A stretch of 64,000 nucleotides of DNA from Citrobacter amalonaticus (lineage in GTDB: Bacteria; Pseudomonadota; Gammaproteobacteria; Enterobacterales; Enterobacteriaceae): the NCBI RefSeq assembly GCF_001559075.2, contig NZ_CP014015.2, forward strand, positions 1,426,001-1,490,000. The letters are read 5' to 3'. Shown piece after piece: positions 25,237 to 34,097 of the stretch; within the stretch, counting starts at the first letter, position 1; every line of letters begins with the position of its first letter. The notes under the pieces are model-generated. The model was not told the DNA's origin, did no database searches, and saw only the letters and a program-made list of their open reading frames with translations. The translations under genes were made by a program, and so were the position numbers.

Positions 25237-26430
25237 TTACATGACCGCAGCAAAGGCCTTCGCTACGCGCTGCACATTCGCCACGTTCAGACCGGCCACG
25301 CACATACGCCCGCTGGCGATCAGATAGACGCCAAACTCCTCGCGCAGACGATCGACCTGAGCCGAGCTCAGTCCGGTGTAGCTGAACATGCCGCGCTGTT
25401 GCAGCAGATAGTCGAAATTACGGCCCGGAATCGTAGCGGTTAGCACATTCACCAGCTCCTGGCGCATGGCCAGAATACGGGTTCGCATCGCCTCCACTTC
25501 CGCCAGCCAACTGGCTTTCAGCGCGTCATCGCCGAGCACCGTCGCGACCACCTGCGCCCCAAAGTTCGGCGGACTGGAGTAGTTACGGCGTACGGTCGCC
25601 TTCAGTTGCCCCAGTACGCGGCCTGCGGTGGAAGCATCTTCACAGACGACAGAAAGCCCACCGACGCGTTCGCCGTACAGAGAGAAAATTTTCGAGAACG
25701 AGTTGCTGACCAGGGCAGGCAGTCCGGCGCTGGCAATCGCGCGAATGGCATAGGCATCATCGTCCATACCGGCACCAAAGCCCTGATAAGCAATGTCGAG
25801 GAACGGAATAAGCTCACCCGCTTTCAGGATCTCGATAACCGCATCCCACTGCGCGTGCGTTAAGTCCGCACCGGTTGGGTTGTGGCAGCAAGGATGCAGC
25901 AGGACGATACTGCGCGCAGGCAGCGTTTTCAGGGTCGCCAGCAGATCGTTGAAGCGCACGCCGTTGGTGGCATTGTCGTACCAGGGATAGGTGCTGACGG
26001 TAAATCCAGCCCCTTCAAAAATCGCGATATGGTTTTCCCACGTCGGGTCGCTGACCCACACGCCGGAATCCGGGAAGTAACGCTTAAGGAAATCGGCCCC
26101 CACTTTCAGCGCGCCAGAGCCGCCCAATGTCTGAATCGTCGCCACACGCTGCTGCTGGAGAACCGGATGATCAGCCCCAAACAGCAATGGCGCGATGGTA
26201 TGACGATAGGTATTCAACCCTTCCATCGGCAGATACAGCGAGGCGCCGTGCGGCTGTGCGTTAAGACGCGCTTCGGCTTCCGCCACAGCTTTCAACTGCG
26301 GGATGATCCCGTCTTCGTTGTAATACAGACCGATACTCAGATTCACTTTGTCACTACGCGGATCTTCTTTGAACCGCTCCATGAGCGACAGAATCGGGTC
26401 GCCAGCGTAGGCGTCAACTTTTTGAAACAC
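25237..26430 (-). CDS. tyrB: Aromatic amino acid aminotransferase
   Basis: PLP-dependent class I aminotransferase of 397 residues that makes tyrosine, phenylalanine and leucine from their keto acids. The PLP lysine lies in SNSFSKIFSLYGERVGG near residue 247; the NPTGADLT motif near residue 182 and the C-terminal arginine in IASGRMCVAGLN bind substrate. The start is GTG at 26430, as in E. coli (MFQKVDAYAGDP), with GGAG nine bases before it. It is flanked by REP elements. TyrR control is expected from E. coli, but I found only a half-site (TGTAAA). Confidence 0.96.
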   Translation of the reverse strand: MFQKVDAYAGDPILSLMERFKEDPRSDKVNLSIGLYYNEDGIIPQLKAVAEAEARLNAQPHGASLYLPMEGLNTYRHTIAPLLFGADHPVLQQQRVATIQTLGGSGALKVGADFLKRYFPDSGVWVSDPTWENHIAIFEGAGFTVSTYPWYDNATNGVRFNDLLATLKTLPARSIVLLHPCCHNPTGADLTHAQWDAVIEILKAGELIPFLDIAYQGFGAGMDDDAYAIRAIASAGLPALVSNSFSKIFSLYGERVGGLSVVCEDASTAGRVLGQLKATVRRNYSSPPNFGAQVVATVLGDDALKASWLAEVEAMRTRILAMRQELVNVLTATIPGRNFDYLLQQRGMFSYTGLSSAQVDRLREEFGVYLIASGRMCVAGLNVANVQRVAKAFAAVM

Positions 26431-26513
26431 GCGATGGTTCTCCAGGTTTACAGGCAGGGGTTAAGACACAATAAACCGGATGGAGAGGAAGATCGAGCGC
26501 CTGGTGGGAATAT

Positions 26514-26598
26514 TGCCGGACAGCGCTTATCCGGCCTACATTATTGAAATTCGCGCTGACCGTAGGCCGGATAAGGCGTTTACGCCGCCATCCGGCAC
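26514..26598. repeat. BIME between alr and tyrB
   Basis: Two REP units in opposite orientation (GCCGGACAGCGCTTATCCGGC and GTAGGCCGGATAAGGCG...CGCCGCCATCCGGC). Confidence 0.85.
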
Positions 26599-26611
26599 TC
26601 CACACGCCCGC

Positions 26612-27691
26612 TTAATCGACGTACTTCATTGCCACCCGTGAAGTCAGGCGGGTAATCAGTTCGTAAGCACTGACTTTAGTCATTGCCGCAATGCGTTCAA
26701 CCGGGAGTCCCTCCCCCCATAAAATCACCGGGTCACCGGCCAGGTCTGTCGCCTGCGGCCCGAGATCAACGCAAATCATGTCCATCGCTACGCGGCCCAC
26801 AATCGGCACTTCGCGACCGTTCACCAACACCGGCGTACCGGATGGCGCAGCGCGCGGATAACCATCGCCATAGCCCATCGCCACGACGCCAAGACGCGTA
26901 TCACGTTCGCTGATCCACGTTCCGCCATAGCCTACCGGCTCGCCCGTTTTATGCTCGCGCACGGCAATCAGGCTGGAGGTCAGCGACATGACCGGCTGGC
27001 AGCCGAAATCGGCCCCAGTGGACTGGTTTTCCAGCGGTGATACGCCGTAGAGAATAATGCCCGGGCGAACCCAGTCAAAATGCGACTGCGGCCAGAGTAA
27101 AATCCCGCCGGAGGCGGCAATCGAGCGTTGACCCGCTTTGCCTTCACAAAAGGTATTGAACACATCAAGCTGCCGTTCGGTCGCACCACATTCCGGTTCG
27201 TCCGCACGGGCGAAATGGCTGACGATATTGACCGGCTGGCGCACATTTTTACATTGCGTCAACCGCTGCCAGAAGGCGTCCGCTTCTTCAGGAAGCACAC
27301 CCAGACGATGCATGCCGGTGTCGAGTTTCATCCACACGGTCACCGGTTCATCCAGTTCGGCGGCTTCCAGCGCGGCCAGTTGTTCCTGGTTATGGACAGC
27401 CGTATGCAGGTGTTGTGCGGAAATGGTGGGCAGATCGGATGCCTCAAAAAAGCCTTCCAGCAGCAGGATGGGCTGCGTGATCCCCCCTGCTCGCAGACGC
27501 AAAGCTTCTTCGAGACGCGCCACACCAAAAGCGTCAGCATCGGGGAGCGTTCGCGCGGTCTCTAACAGACCGTGTCCGTAAGCGTTCGCTTTCACGACCG
27601 CAACCAGCTTACTGGCAGGTGCCAGTTCACGCAGACGTTGCAGGTTGTGTCGCAGAGCGCGGCGGTTAATAACTACAGTTGCCGCTTGCAT
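26612..27691 (-). CDS. alr: Alanine racemase, biosynthetic
   Basis: A 359-residue PLP enzyme that makes D-alanine for peptidoglycan. The PLP lysine lies in VAVVKANAYGHGL near residue 34, and the second catalytic tyrosine in GYGGTWIS near residue 255. The start at 27691 (MQAATVVINRRALRHN) matches E. coli Alr; the open frame extends 27 codons further upstream without family similarity. It follows dnaB on the same strand after 95 bp. Confidence 0.97.
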   Translation of the reverse strand: MQAATVVINRRALRHNLQRLRELAPASKLVAVVKANAYGHGLLETARTLPDADAFGVARLEEALRLRAGGITQPILLLEGFFEASDLPTISAQHLHTAVHNQEQLAALEAAELDEPVTVWMKLDTGMHRLGVLPEEADAFWQRLTQCKNVRQPVNIVSHFARADEPECGATERQLDVFNTFCEGKAGQRSIAASGGILLWPQSHFDWVRPGIILYGVSPLENQSTGADFGCQPVMSLTSSLIAVREHKTGEPVGYGGTWISERDTRLGVVAMGYGDGYPRAAPSGTPVLVNGREVPIVGRVAMDMICVDLGPQATDLAGDPVILWGEGLPVERIAAMTKVSAYELITRLTSRVAMKYVD

Positions 27692-27786
27692 TGTCATTCC
27701 TTGCCTTAATAAAGAAATAATCTTCTCACTCATTTGCATCACAGCAAGGCGACCAACGCCGCTGTGGCACAAAGGATGACGAGAAT

Positions 27787-29202
27787 TTACTCGTCGTCGT
27801 ACTGCGGTCCCGCATAATTATCGAAGCGCGACCATTGTCCGTTAAAGGTCAGTCGCACCGTCCCGATGGGGCCGTTACGCTGCTTACCAATGATGATTTC
27901 CGCAATCCCTTTCAGGTCACTGTTCTCGTGATAAACCTCGTCACGGTAGATAAACATGATCAAGTCGGCATCCTGTTCGATGGAGCCGGATTCACGCAGG
28001 TCGGAGTTGACCGGGCGCTTATCTGCACGTTGTTCCAGCGAGCGGTTAAGCTGCGACAGCGCCACGACCGGCACATGCAGTTCTTTTGCCAGCGCTTTCA
28101 GCGAGCGGGAAATTTCAGCAATCTCCAGCGTACGGTTGTCGGACAGCGACGGCACGCGCATCAGTTGCAGGTAGTCGATCATGATCAGTCCGATACCGCC
28201 ATGTTCGCGAGCGATACGGCGCGCACGGGAACGCACTTCCGTTGGCGTCAGACCGGAGGAGTCATCAATATAGATGTTACGTTTTTCCAGCAGAATGCCC
28301 ATCGTGCCGGAAATCCGCGCCCAGTCCTCATCGTCCAGTTGCCCGGTACGAATACGGGTCTGATCCACGCGGGACAGCGAGGCCAGAGAACGCATCATAA
28401 TCTGTTCAGAGGGCATCTCAAGACTGAAGATAAGAACCGGTTTATCCTGCAACATTGCCGCATTTTCGACGAGGTTCATCGCAAATGTGGTTTTACCCAT
28501 CGACGGACGCGCTGCGACGATGATCAGATCCGACGGCTGTAGGCCCGCGGTTTTTTTGTTGAGATCGTCATAGCCGGTGTTAACACCCGTCACCCCGTCG
28601 TGCGGTTGCTGGAACAGTTGTTCGATACGCGCAACGGTGGCGTCGAGCACATCGGCAATGTTTTTCGGGCCTTCATCTTTATTGGCGCGGCTTTCCGCGA
28701 TTTTAAAGACGCGGGACTCGGCGAGATCGAGCAGATCTTCACTGGTACGCCCCTGCGGATCAAAACCCGCATCGGCAATTTCATGGGCGACGGCAATCAT
28801 GTCGCGCACCACCGCGCGTTCGCGCACGATGTCCGCATATGCGCTGATGTTCGCCGCACTTGGCGTATTTTTGGAGAGTTCAGCCAGATACGCAAAACCA
28901 CCGACGCTGTCCAGTTGCCCTTGTCGCTCCAGCGATTCCGCGAGCGTAATCAGGTCTATCGGACTGCCGGTTTCCTGCAACCGCCCCATTTCCGTGAAGA
29001 TGTGACGATGTGGACGGGTATAAAAATCTTCCGCTACCACGCGCTCGGCGACATCGTCCCAGCGCTCGTTATCCAGCATTAAACCGCCCAACACCGACTG
29101 TTCCGCTTCAATCGAGTGCGGCGGTACTTTCAGTCCGGCAACCTGTGGGTCGCGGTCACGGACATCAGTCTGTTGTTTGTTGAAGGGTTTATTTCCTGCC
29201 AT
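27787..29202 (-). CDS. dnaB: Replicative DNA helicase DnaB
   Basis: A 471-residue hexameric 5'-3' helicase at the replication fork. The N-terminal helical domain (to about residue 170) binds DnaG and DnaC. The RecA-like domain has Walker A AARPSMGKTTFAMN near residue 232, Walker B LIMIDYLQLM near residue 340 and the DNA-binding loop region RSLKALAKELHVPVVALSQLN. No intein is present. It is divergent from qorA over 64 bp. Confidence 0.98.
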   Translation of the reverse strand: MAGNKPFNKQQTDVRDRDPQVAGLKVPPHSIEAEQSVLGGLMLDNERWDDVAERVVAEDFYTRPHRHIFTEMGRLQETGSPIDLITLAESLERQGQLDSVGGFAYLAELSKNTPSAANISAYADIVRERAVVRDMIAVAHEIADAGFDPQGRTSEDLLDLAESRVFKIAESRANKDEGPKNIADVLDATVARIEQLFQQPHDGVTGVNTGYDDLNKKTAGLQPSDLIIVAARPSMGKTTFAMNLVENAAMLQDKPVLIFSLEMPSEQIMMRSLASLSRVDQTRIRTGQLDDEDWARISGTMGILLEKRNIYIDDSSGLTPTEVRSRARRIAREHGGIGLIMIDYLQLMRVPSLSDNRTLEIAEISRSLKALAKELHVPVVALSQLNRSLEQRADKRPVNSDLRESGSIEQDADLIMFIYRDEVYHENSDLKGIAEIIIGKQRNGPIGTVRLTFNGQWSRFDNYAGPQYDDE

Positions 29203-29266
29203 AGTGAATGGAGTTACCGAGATAAAAGTGAGTTGAAGCTAATCTTCCGATGATACTGGAGAAATC

Positions 29267-30250
29267 ATGGCAACACGAATTGAATTTCACAAGCATGGTG
29301 GCCCTGACGTGCTTCAGGCCGTGGACTTTACCCCCGCCGATCCGGCGGCGAACGAAATCCAGGTCGAAAACAAAGCGATCGGCATTAACTTTATTGATAC
29401 CTATATCCGCAGTGGGCTCTATCCGCCTCCCGCACTGCCCAGCGGTTTAGGGACCGAAGCTGCTGGCGTCGTCAGCAAAGTCGGCAGCGGCGTCAGCCAT
29501 ATTAAAGCAGGCGATCGGGTGGTGTATGCGCAGTCCGCACTCGGCGCCTACAGTTCGGTCCATAACGTACCCGCCGATAAAGCCGCTATCCTGCCTGACG
29601 CCATCTCTTATGAGCAGGCTGCCGCCTCTTTCCTGAAGGGACTGACCGTTTTTTATCTGCTGCGCAAAACTTACGAAATCAAGCCTGACGAACCGTTCCT
29701 GTTCCATGCAGCCGCTGGCGGCGTAGGGCTGATTGCCTGTCAGTGGGCGAAAGCGCTGGGCGCGAAACTGATTGGCACCGTCGGCAGCGCGCAAAAGGCG
29801 CAACGAGCGCTGGATGCCGGTGCATGGCAGGTGATTAACTATCGCGAAGAGAACATTGTCGAGCGGGTTAAAGAGGTAACCGGCGGCAAAAAAGTCCGCG
29901 TGGTGTATGACTCGGTCGGTAAGGATACCTGGGAAGCCTCACTGGACTGTCTGCAACGTCGGGGGCTGATGGTCAGTTTTGGCAACGCATCAGGCCCGGT
30001 AACCGGCGTGAACCTGGGGATTCTGAATCAGAAAGGTTCGCTGTACGCCACGCGTCCATCTCTTCAGGGCTACATCACCAACGCCGAAGAGTTGACCGAA
30101 GCCAGCAACGAACTGTTTTCGCTGATTGCCAGCGGCGTGATCAAAGTGGATGTGGCTGACAGTCAGAAATATCCGCTGACAGAGGCACGGCGCGCGCATG
30201 AAGTGCTGGAGAGTCGGGCGACGCAGGGTTCCAGTTTGCTGATTCCTTAA
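29267..30250 (+). CDS. qorA: NADPH:quinone oxidoreductase 1
   Basis: A 327-residue zinc-free medium-chain dehydrogenase/reductase. It has an N-terminal GroES-like domain and a Rossmann domain with FHAAAGGVGLIACQWAKALGA near residue 145 (NADPH-binding AXXGXXG variant). The quinone reductase signature region with FLKGLTVFYLL precedes it. It reduces quinones by one electron. It is divergent from dnaB and followed by a strong terminator. Confidence 0.95.
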   Translation: MATRIEFHKHGGPDVLQAVDFTPADPAANEIQVENKAIGINFIDTYIRSGLYPPPALPSGLGTEAAGVVSKVGSGVSHIKAGDRVVYAQSALGAYSSVHNVPADKAAILPDAISYEQAAASFLKGLTVFYLLRKTYEIKPDEPFLFHAAAGGVGLIACQWAKALGAKLIGTVGSAQKAQRALDAGAWQVINYREENIVERVKEVTGGKKVRVVYDSVGKDTWEASLDCLQRRGLMVSFGNASGPVTGVNLGILNQKGSLYATRPSLQGYITNAEELTEASNELFSLIASGVIKVDVADSQKYPLTEARRAHEVLESRATQGSSLLIP

Positions 30251-30273
30251 TTGCCAGGCTCCTGAAAGAAATT

Positions 30274-30305
30274 GGGCTTCCCATTGGGAAGCCCTTTCTT
30301 TTTTA
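30274..30305 (+). terminator. Intrinsic terminator of qorA
   Basis: GGGCTTCCC-ATT-GGGAAGCCC followed by TTTCTTTTTT, 24 bases after the qorA stop codon. Confidence 0.95.
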
Positions 30306-30429
30306 GTTCGGCTGTATGTAGGGTACAGCTCGATGAATCTGTTAGTCGCGCAATACTGACAGATTTGGTAGTCAATTCCTATTTGGTTCTGACGCCAAAG
30401 TCACAGGTTGTGACGCATCCCTCACATCT

Positions 30430-30672
30430 TTAGTAACGCCAACGGTTATTGCGCTGATATTGTGGGATTTTTGGCGACTTAATCGCCTTAATCACCCACA
30501 CAACTGCAACAGCCAGCAGCAGCCACGGCAACAGTTTGATCATCAGCGCAAACATGCCGCCAAGGAACATCACGAATGCGGCGACAACCAGCGCGACCAG
30601 AATGCCCAACAGCGAGACGCCGGTGACCATCAGCATGATAAAGAAGCCAAGCACAAAAAGTAGTTCCAGCAT
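30430..30672 (-). CDS. pspG: Phage shock protein G
   Basis: An 80-residue inner-membrane protein with two long hydrophobic helices (about residues 1-25 and 28-62) and a basic C-terminal tail ending in YQRNNRWRY, matching E. coli PspG (YjbO). It is an effector of the envelope-stress Psp response. A sigma54-type -24/-12 promoter lies 36-52 bp upstream, as expected for a PspF target. GGGAGAG precedes the ATG. Confidence 0.93.
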   Translation of the reverse strand: MLELLFVLGFFIMLMVTGVSLLGILVALVVAAFVMFLGGMFALMIKLLPWLLLAVAVVWVIKAIKSPKIPQYQRNNRWRY

Positions 30673-30708
30673 GATGCTCTCCCATAATAAATTCCTGCTA
30701 AGACCATT

Positions 30709-30724
30709 ACAAAAATCATGCCAA
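30709..30724 (-). promoter_or_regulatory. Sigma54 promoter of pspG
   Basis: On the minus strand TTGGCATGATTTTTGT resembles YTGGCACG-N4-TTGCW, with GG in the -24 block and TTG in the -12 block. In E. coli pspG is transcribed by sigma54 RNA polymerase with PspF. Confidence 0.75.
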
Positions 30725-30746
30725 ACGTAATTTATTGATTTATCTA

Positions 30747-30777
30747 CAAAACGCCCCGCAAACTTTTGCAGGGCGTG
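30747..30777 (-). terminator. Terminator of dusA
   Basis: On the minus strand GCCCTGCAAAAGTTTGCGGGGC forms a stem with G-T pairs, followed by GTTTTG, about 30 bases after the dusA stop codon. Confidence 0.75.
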
Positions 30778-30805
30778 GTGAAATTGACTAACTTTTAGTG
30801 AAAAT

Positions 30806-31801
30806 CTAACGCTTATCAGCCACCAGCTTCAGCGCATGCTCCAGCACATTGACATCGGCACCGGCTTTATGGGCGTTTTCACTCAGGTAGCGACGCCACT
30901 GGCGCGCCCCCGGGATCCCCTGAAACAGCCCCAGCATATGGCGTGTAATATGGCCAAGATACGAGCCCTGGCTCAGTTCGCGTTCGATATAGGGATACAT
31001 GGCCCGCACCACCGCAACCGGATCGGCATCCGCGGTTGAGGAGCCAAATATTTCGCGATCGACAGAAGCCAGGATACCCGGATTCTGATAAGCCTCGCGC
31101 CCCACCATCACGCCATCCATATGTTCGAGATGCACCTTCGCCTCTTCCAGCGACGTAATCCCGCCATTGATGGACATCGTCAGTTGTGGGAAGTCGCGTT
31201 TTAACTGATAAACGCGCGGATAATCCAGCGGCGGGATCTCACGGTTTTCCTTCGGACTTAACCCGGAGAGCCAGGCCTTACGGGCGTGGATGATGAACAT
31301 CTCGCACTCACCGCGACCAGACACCGTATTGATGAAATCGCAAAGAAATTCGTAACTGTCCTGATCATCAATACCAATGCGGGTTTTCACCGTCACCGGA
31401 ATCGACACCACGTCACGCATCGCCTTCACGCAATCTGCCACCCGTTGCGCATTCCCCATCAGACAGGCGCCAAACATGCCATTTTGTACGCGATCGGACG
31501 GACAACCGACGTTGAGGTTGATCTCGTCATAGCCGCGCGCTTCAGCCAGCTTCGCACAGTGCGCCAGCGCTGCCGGATCGCTACCGCCCAGTTGCAGGGC
31601 CACTGGATGCTCTTCTTCGCTATACGCCAGATAATCTCCCTTGCCATGAATAATCGCCCCCGTTGTCACCATCTCGGTATAGAGCAGCGTCTGGCGAGAC
31701 AGCAAGCGCAGGAAGTAGCGGCAGTGTCTGTCCGTCCAGTCGAGCATAGGCGCGATGGAAAAACGGTGGGCCGGAAAGGCAGATTGTGATTCTGGTAACA
31801 T
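30806..31801 (-). CDS. dusA: tRNA-dihydrouridine(20/20a) synthase DusA
   Basis: A 331-residue FMN enzyme that reduces uridine at D-loop positions 20/20a of tRNA. It has a TIM-barrel with APMLDWTDRHCRYF near residue 19, the catalytic cysteine region INLNVGCPSDRVQNG near residue 98, and MVGREAYQNP near residue 225. The start at 31801 (MLPESQSAF) gives the family length and follows a TATAGT -10 element about 40 bases upstream, though no clear ribosome site is seen. The 5' end of dusA is a known integration site for mobile elements. Here hicAB and a TraF-like gene lie between it and zur. Confidence 0.95.
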   Translation of the reverse strand: MLPESQSAFPAHRFSIAPMLDWTDRHCRYFLRLLSRQTLLYTEMVTTGAIIHGKGDYLAYSEEEHPVALQLGGSDPAALAHCAKLAEARGYDEINLNVGCPSDRVQNGMFGACLMGNAQRVADCVKAMRDVVSIPVTVKTRIGIDDQDSYEFLCDFINTVSGRGECEMFIIHARKAWLSGLSPKENREIPPLDYPRVYQLKRDFPQLTMSINGGITSLEEAKVHLEHMDGVMVGREAYQNPGILASVDREIFGSSTADADPVAVVRAMYPYIERELSQGSYLGHITRHMLGLFQGIPGARQWRRYLSENAHKAGADVNVLEHALKLVADKR

Positions 31802-31872
31802 GGTGGTTTTTTGAGCATCTGGTGAATTGGGGGCGCTACTATAGCACAGGCAGGAAAGGGATACGATTCGCC

Positions 31873-31900
31873 TTGCTGTGATATCAAAAAATGATATCAT
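31873..31900 (+). promoter_or_regulatory. hicAB promoter with twin palindromic operator
   Basis: Two copies of TGATATCA (31879-31886 and 31892-31899) are separated by five A residues. They fill the space between a -35 element TTGCTG (31873-31878) and a -10 element TATCAT (31895-31900) with 16-bp spacing. This is the place expected for autorepression by the HicB antitoxin. Confidence 0.6.
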
Positions 31901-31946
31901 TAAATTGTCCTGGCGGGCATCACACTCACAAGGAAACGGCATTGAT

Positions 31947-32210
31947 ATGACATCACTAAGCGCCAGACACCAAAAAACATTACAGCAGATTTTCTCCCTG
32001 CCTACATCTGCGACGCTGGAATGGCGAAAGATTGAGGCGCTGTTTGTTGCCTTAGGTGCAAAGGTCTCAGAAGGAAATGGATCCCGTGTCAGATTTGAAA
32101 TCAACCAGGTTGTGGCCTCTTTTCATCGCCCACATCCTGAAAAGGAAGCCAAAGTTTATCAGGTCAAGGATGCTATGGCCTTTCTTATCGCAGTAGGAGT
32201 GACCCCATGA
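31947..32210 (+). CDS. hicA: HicA-family mRNA interferase toxin
   Basis: An 87-residue protein of the HicA family, whose members bind and cut mRNA through a double-stranded-RNA-binding-like fold. The family segment GNGSRVRFEINQVVASFHRPHPEKEAKVYQV (split around residues 48-72) includes the catalytic-type histidine in FHRPH. The start is placed at 31947 with AAGGAA upstream; the open frame extends further but overlaps the operator. The gene overlaps hicB by four bases (ATGA), so toxin and antitoxin are coupled. Confidence 0.88.
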   Translation: MTSLSARHQKTLQQIFSLPTSATLEWRKIEALFVALGAKVSEGNGSRVRFEINQVVASFHRPHPEKEAKVYQVKDAMAFLIAVGVTP

Positions 32211-32539
32211 ACACCATGACTTATAAGGGCTATGCCGCCAAAATTGATTACAGTGACGAAGATTTGTGCTTCGTCGGGCATGTCGCCGGTATACGTGATG
32301 TGATTGGTTTCCATGCCGACAACGTTGCCGATCTTCGCAATGCATTCGAAGAAGCGGTCGACGACTACCTTTCTTACTGTGCTGAACAAGGCAGGGAACC
32401 TCTGCGCCCGGCAAGTGGAAAGATCAGTCTGCGCATTTCTCCGGAGGTGCATTCGGCGATTAACATCGCAGCCGAAGTCTCCGGGAAAAGTGTAAATCAA
32501 TGGATTAACGATACACTTACCAAAGCGGCTCATGGCTGA
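32207..32539 (+). CDS. hicB: HicB-family antitoxin
   Basis: A 110-residue antitoxin. The N-terminal part-RNase-H fold (GYAAKIDYSDEDLCFVGHVAG, then FHADNVADLRNAFEEAVDDYL) blocks HicA. The C-terminal ribbon-helix-helix (GKISLRISPEVHSAINIAAE, then SGKSVNQWINDTL) binds the operator. Toxin-first order is typical of hicAB. It is convergent with the TraF-like gene 30 bases away. Confidence 0.93.
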   Translation: MNTMTYKGYAAKIDYSDEDLCFVGHVAGIRDVIGFHADNVADLRNAFEEAVDDYLSYCAEQGREPLRPASGKISLRISPEVHSAINIAAEVSGKSVNQWINDTLTKAAHG

Positions 32540-32569
32540 AAAACGGGGCATAATGCCCCGCCATCCTCA

Positions 32570-33817
32570 TCAGAACGTCACGCTGACCTGCGCGCCTGCG
32601 CCCCAGGTTTCGTCCTCGCCATACAGCCCCATCAAATCAAGATGTACGCGATTGAACGGGGCAAACCCGACGCCGCCAGTGAATACATTACTGTCATTGT
32701 CCTTCACGTCAGCACGATAACCGGCGCGGACGGCCAGCCAGTCGAGCGGTCGGACTTCCGCGCCAACGCCGACATACTGTGAGTTTTCCTCGCTTTTGAA
32801 GCCTTTGGTTTCGGTCAGATCACCGTCTGCGCTCAGCGTCAGCAGATCGTTTTGCCACGCCACGCCAGCGGTGACCAGCGGGCGAATCTGGTAAGTATCA
32901 CGAACGCCCGCCACCTCTTTTGTGTCAATATCACGAGAGAACAGGTTTTGCCCGCTCAGGCCAACCGTCCAGTGTTCACCGAAGTCCGCAGCCAGACCGG
33001 CATCCATGTTAAAGCCGGTGTCATCGTTACGATAACGGCTGCTGTTAATGTCGTCGCTGTTGAAATCGTAAATCGAGACCGTGTAGTTATAGAGCCAGGT
33101 CTTTTGCAGCTTTGGCGTCACGCCAACCGAGACCGGTACGCCGCCCAGCTCAAACTGTCGCGCCACCGCCACACCGTAATCAGAGACGATAGCGGCACGG
33201 CCAAATCCTTTTGACTTCAGGTTATCGGGATCCACCGCCAGGATGCTGGATGGCACCGCTTCAACGCCGCGTAGCGTGTCAATGTCACCTTGATCGATAG
33301 AGGAACTCACGCGGGCGCGGGCGTTGGCTTTCGCCACAAAGGCCACGGCTAACACATCATTCGGAATGCTGACTGCAAGCCCCCCTCCGGCTTTCGCACT
33401 GGCCGTTTTCCCTTTCAGGGATTCAAGCTGGTCGGCCAGATCGCCTGCGGCAGTTGACACCTGCCGGTAACCTGCGCTGCCGGGAACAAAGAGATCGAGA
33501 GGGTTGATATTGTCCAGAGAACGGCGGTATTGGTTAACGTCGTCGGTGACATCATCAATCTTATCGCGCAGATTATCCTTGTCGGAAATCTGTCCACCGA
33601 TAGCCGGGAAGATCACCGTAATGTCATCATCCGGCTGTGACTTCGCCAACAATGCCGGGTTAATGAGGACACCGCTGCCATAATTTGCCGACGCCACGCC
33701 TGTTCCGCCCATCGCGTCATTCCGCGCTTCTGTCCAGGAATTTGCCGCACTCGCTGTTTGAGACGCCAACAGCGAGCCCGTTATCGCCACCACCAAAAGA
33801 TTCAAATTTTTATTCAC
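32570..33817 (-). CDS. TraF-like (conjugal transfer) outer-membrane protein, chromosomal
   Basis: A 415-residue exported protein of the F plasmid TraF-related family (PF13729) with a FadL/OmpP1-like beta-barrel look. The signal peptide ends near residue 24 (SQTASAAN). NDAMGGTGVASANYGSGVLINPALLA near residues 35-60 is the family hallmark (split here). The tail shows alternating beta strands ending in VSVTF, a terminal-aromatic outer-membrane signal. The start is GTG with a weak ribosome site. No other transfer gene is near, so conjugation is unlikely; an outer-membrane channel or transporter is a guess. The gap to zur (280 bp) is AT-rich and empty. Confidence 0.8.
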   Translation of the reverse strand: MNKNLNLLVVAITGSLLASQTASAANSWTEARNDAMGGTGVASANYGSGVLINPALLAKSQPDDDITVIFPAIGGQISDKDNLRDKIDDVTDDVNQYRRSLDNINPLDLFVPGSAGYRQVSTAAGDLADQLESLKGKTASAKAGGGLAVSIPNDVLAVAFVAKANARARVSSSIDQGDIDTLRGVEAVPSSILAVDPDNLKSKGFGRAAIVSDYGVAVARQFELGGVPVSVGVTPKLQKTWLYNYTVSIYDFNSDDINSSRYRNDDTGFNMDAGLAADFGEHWTVGLSGQNLFSRDIDTKEVAGVRDTYQIRPLVTAGVAWQNDLLTLSADGDLTETKGFKSEENSQYVGVGAEVRPLDWLAVRAGYRADVKDNDSNVFTGGVGFAPFNRVHLDLMGLYGEDETWGAGAQVSVTF

Positions 33818-34097
33818 AGTAAGCCCATTTTATTCGCAGGTGAAAATTGTCTCTGCCAGTATCAACCGGACAGAGTTGGAGCATTGCTGTGATTAACAAG
33901 GAAAAAGTCGCCTGTTTTGCCCCTGTCATTTTAATGTTGGGGCATTTATTTTTGTGATTTGCCTCAATATATATAGAAGAGTTTGTAAATCAGGGAAAGA
34001 TTAGCAGGCGATTTAACGTTCCGGCCTGGAACTCGGCGTTTCTCCCAGAACATGATAAAGTGAGGGTTTTCTTACTCAACGCGATCCGAGGTGCCCA

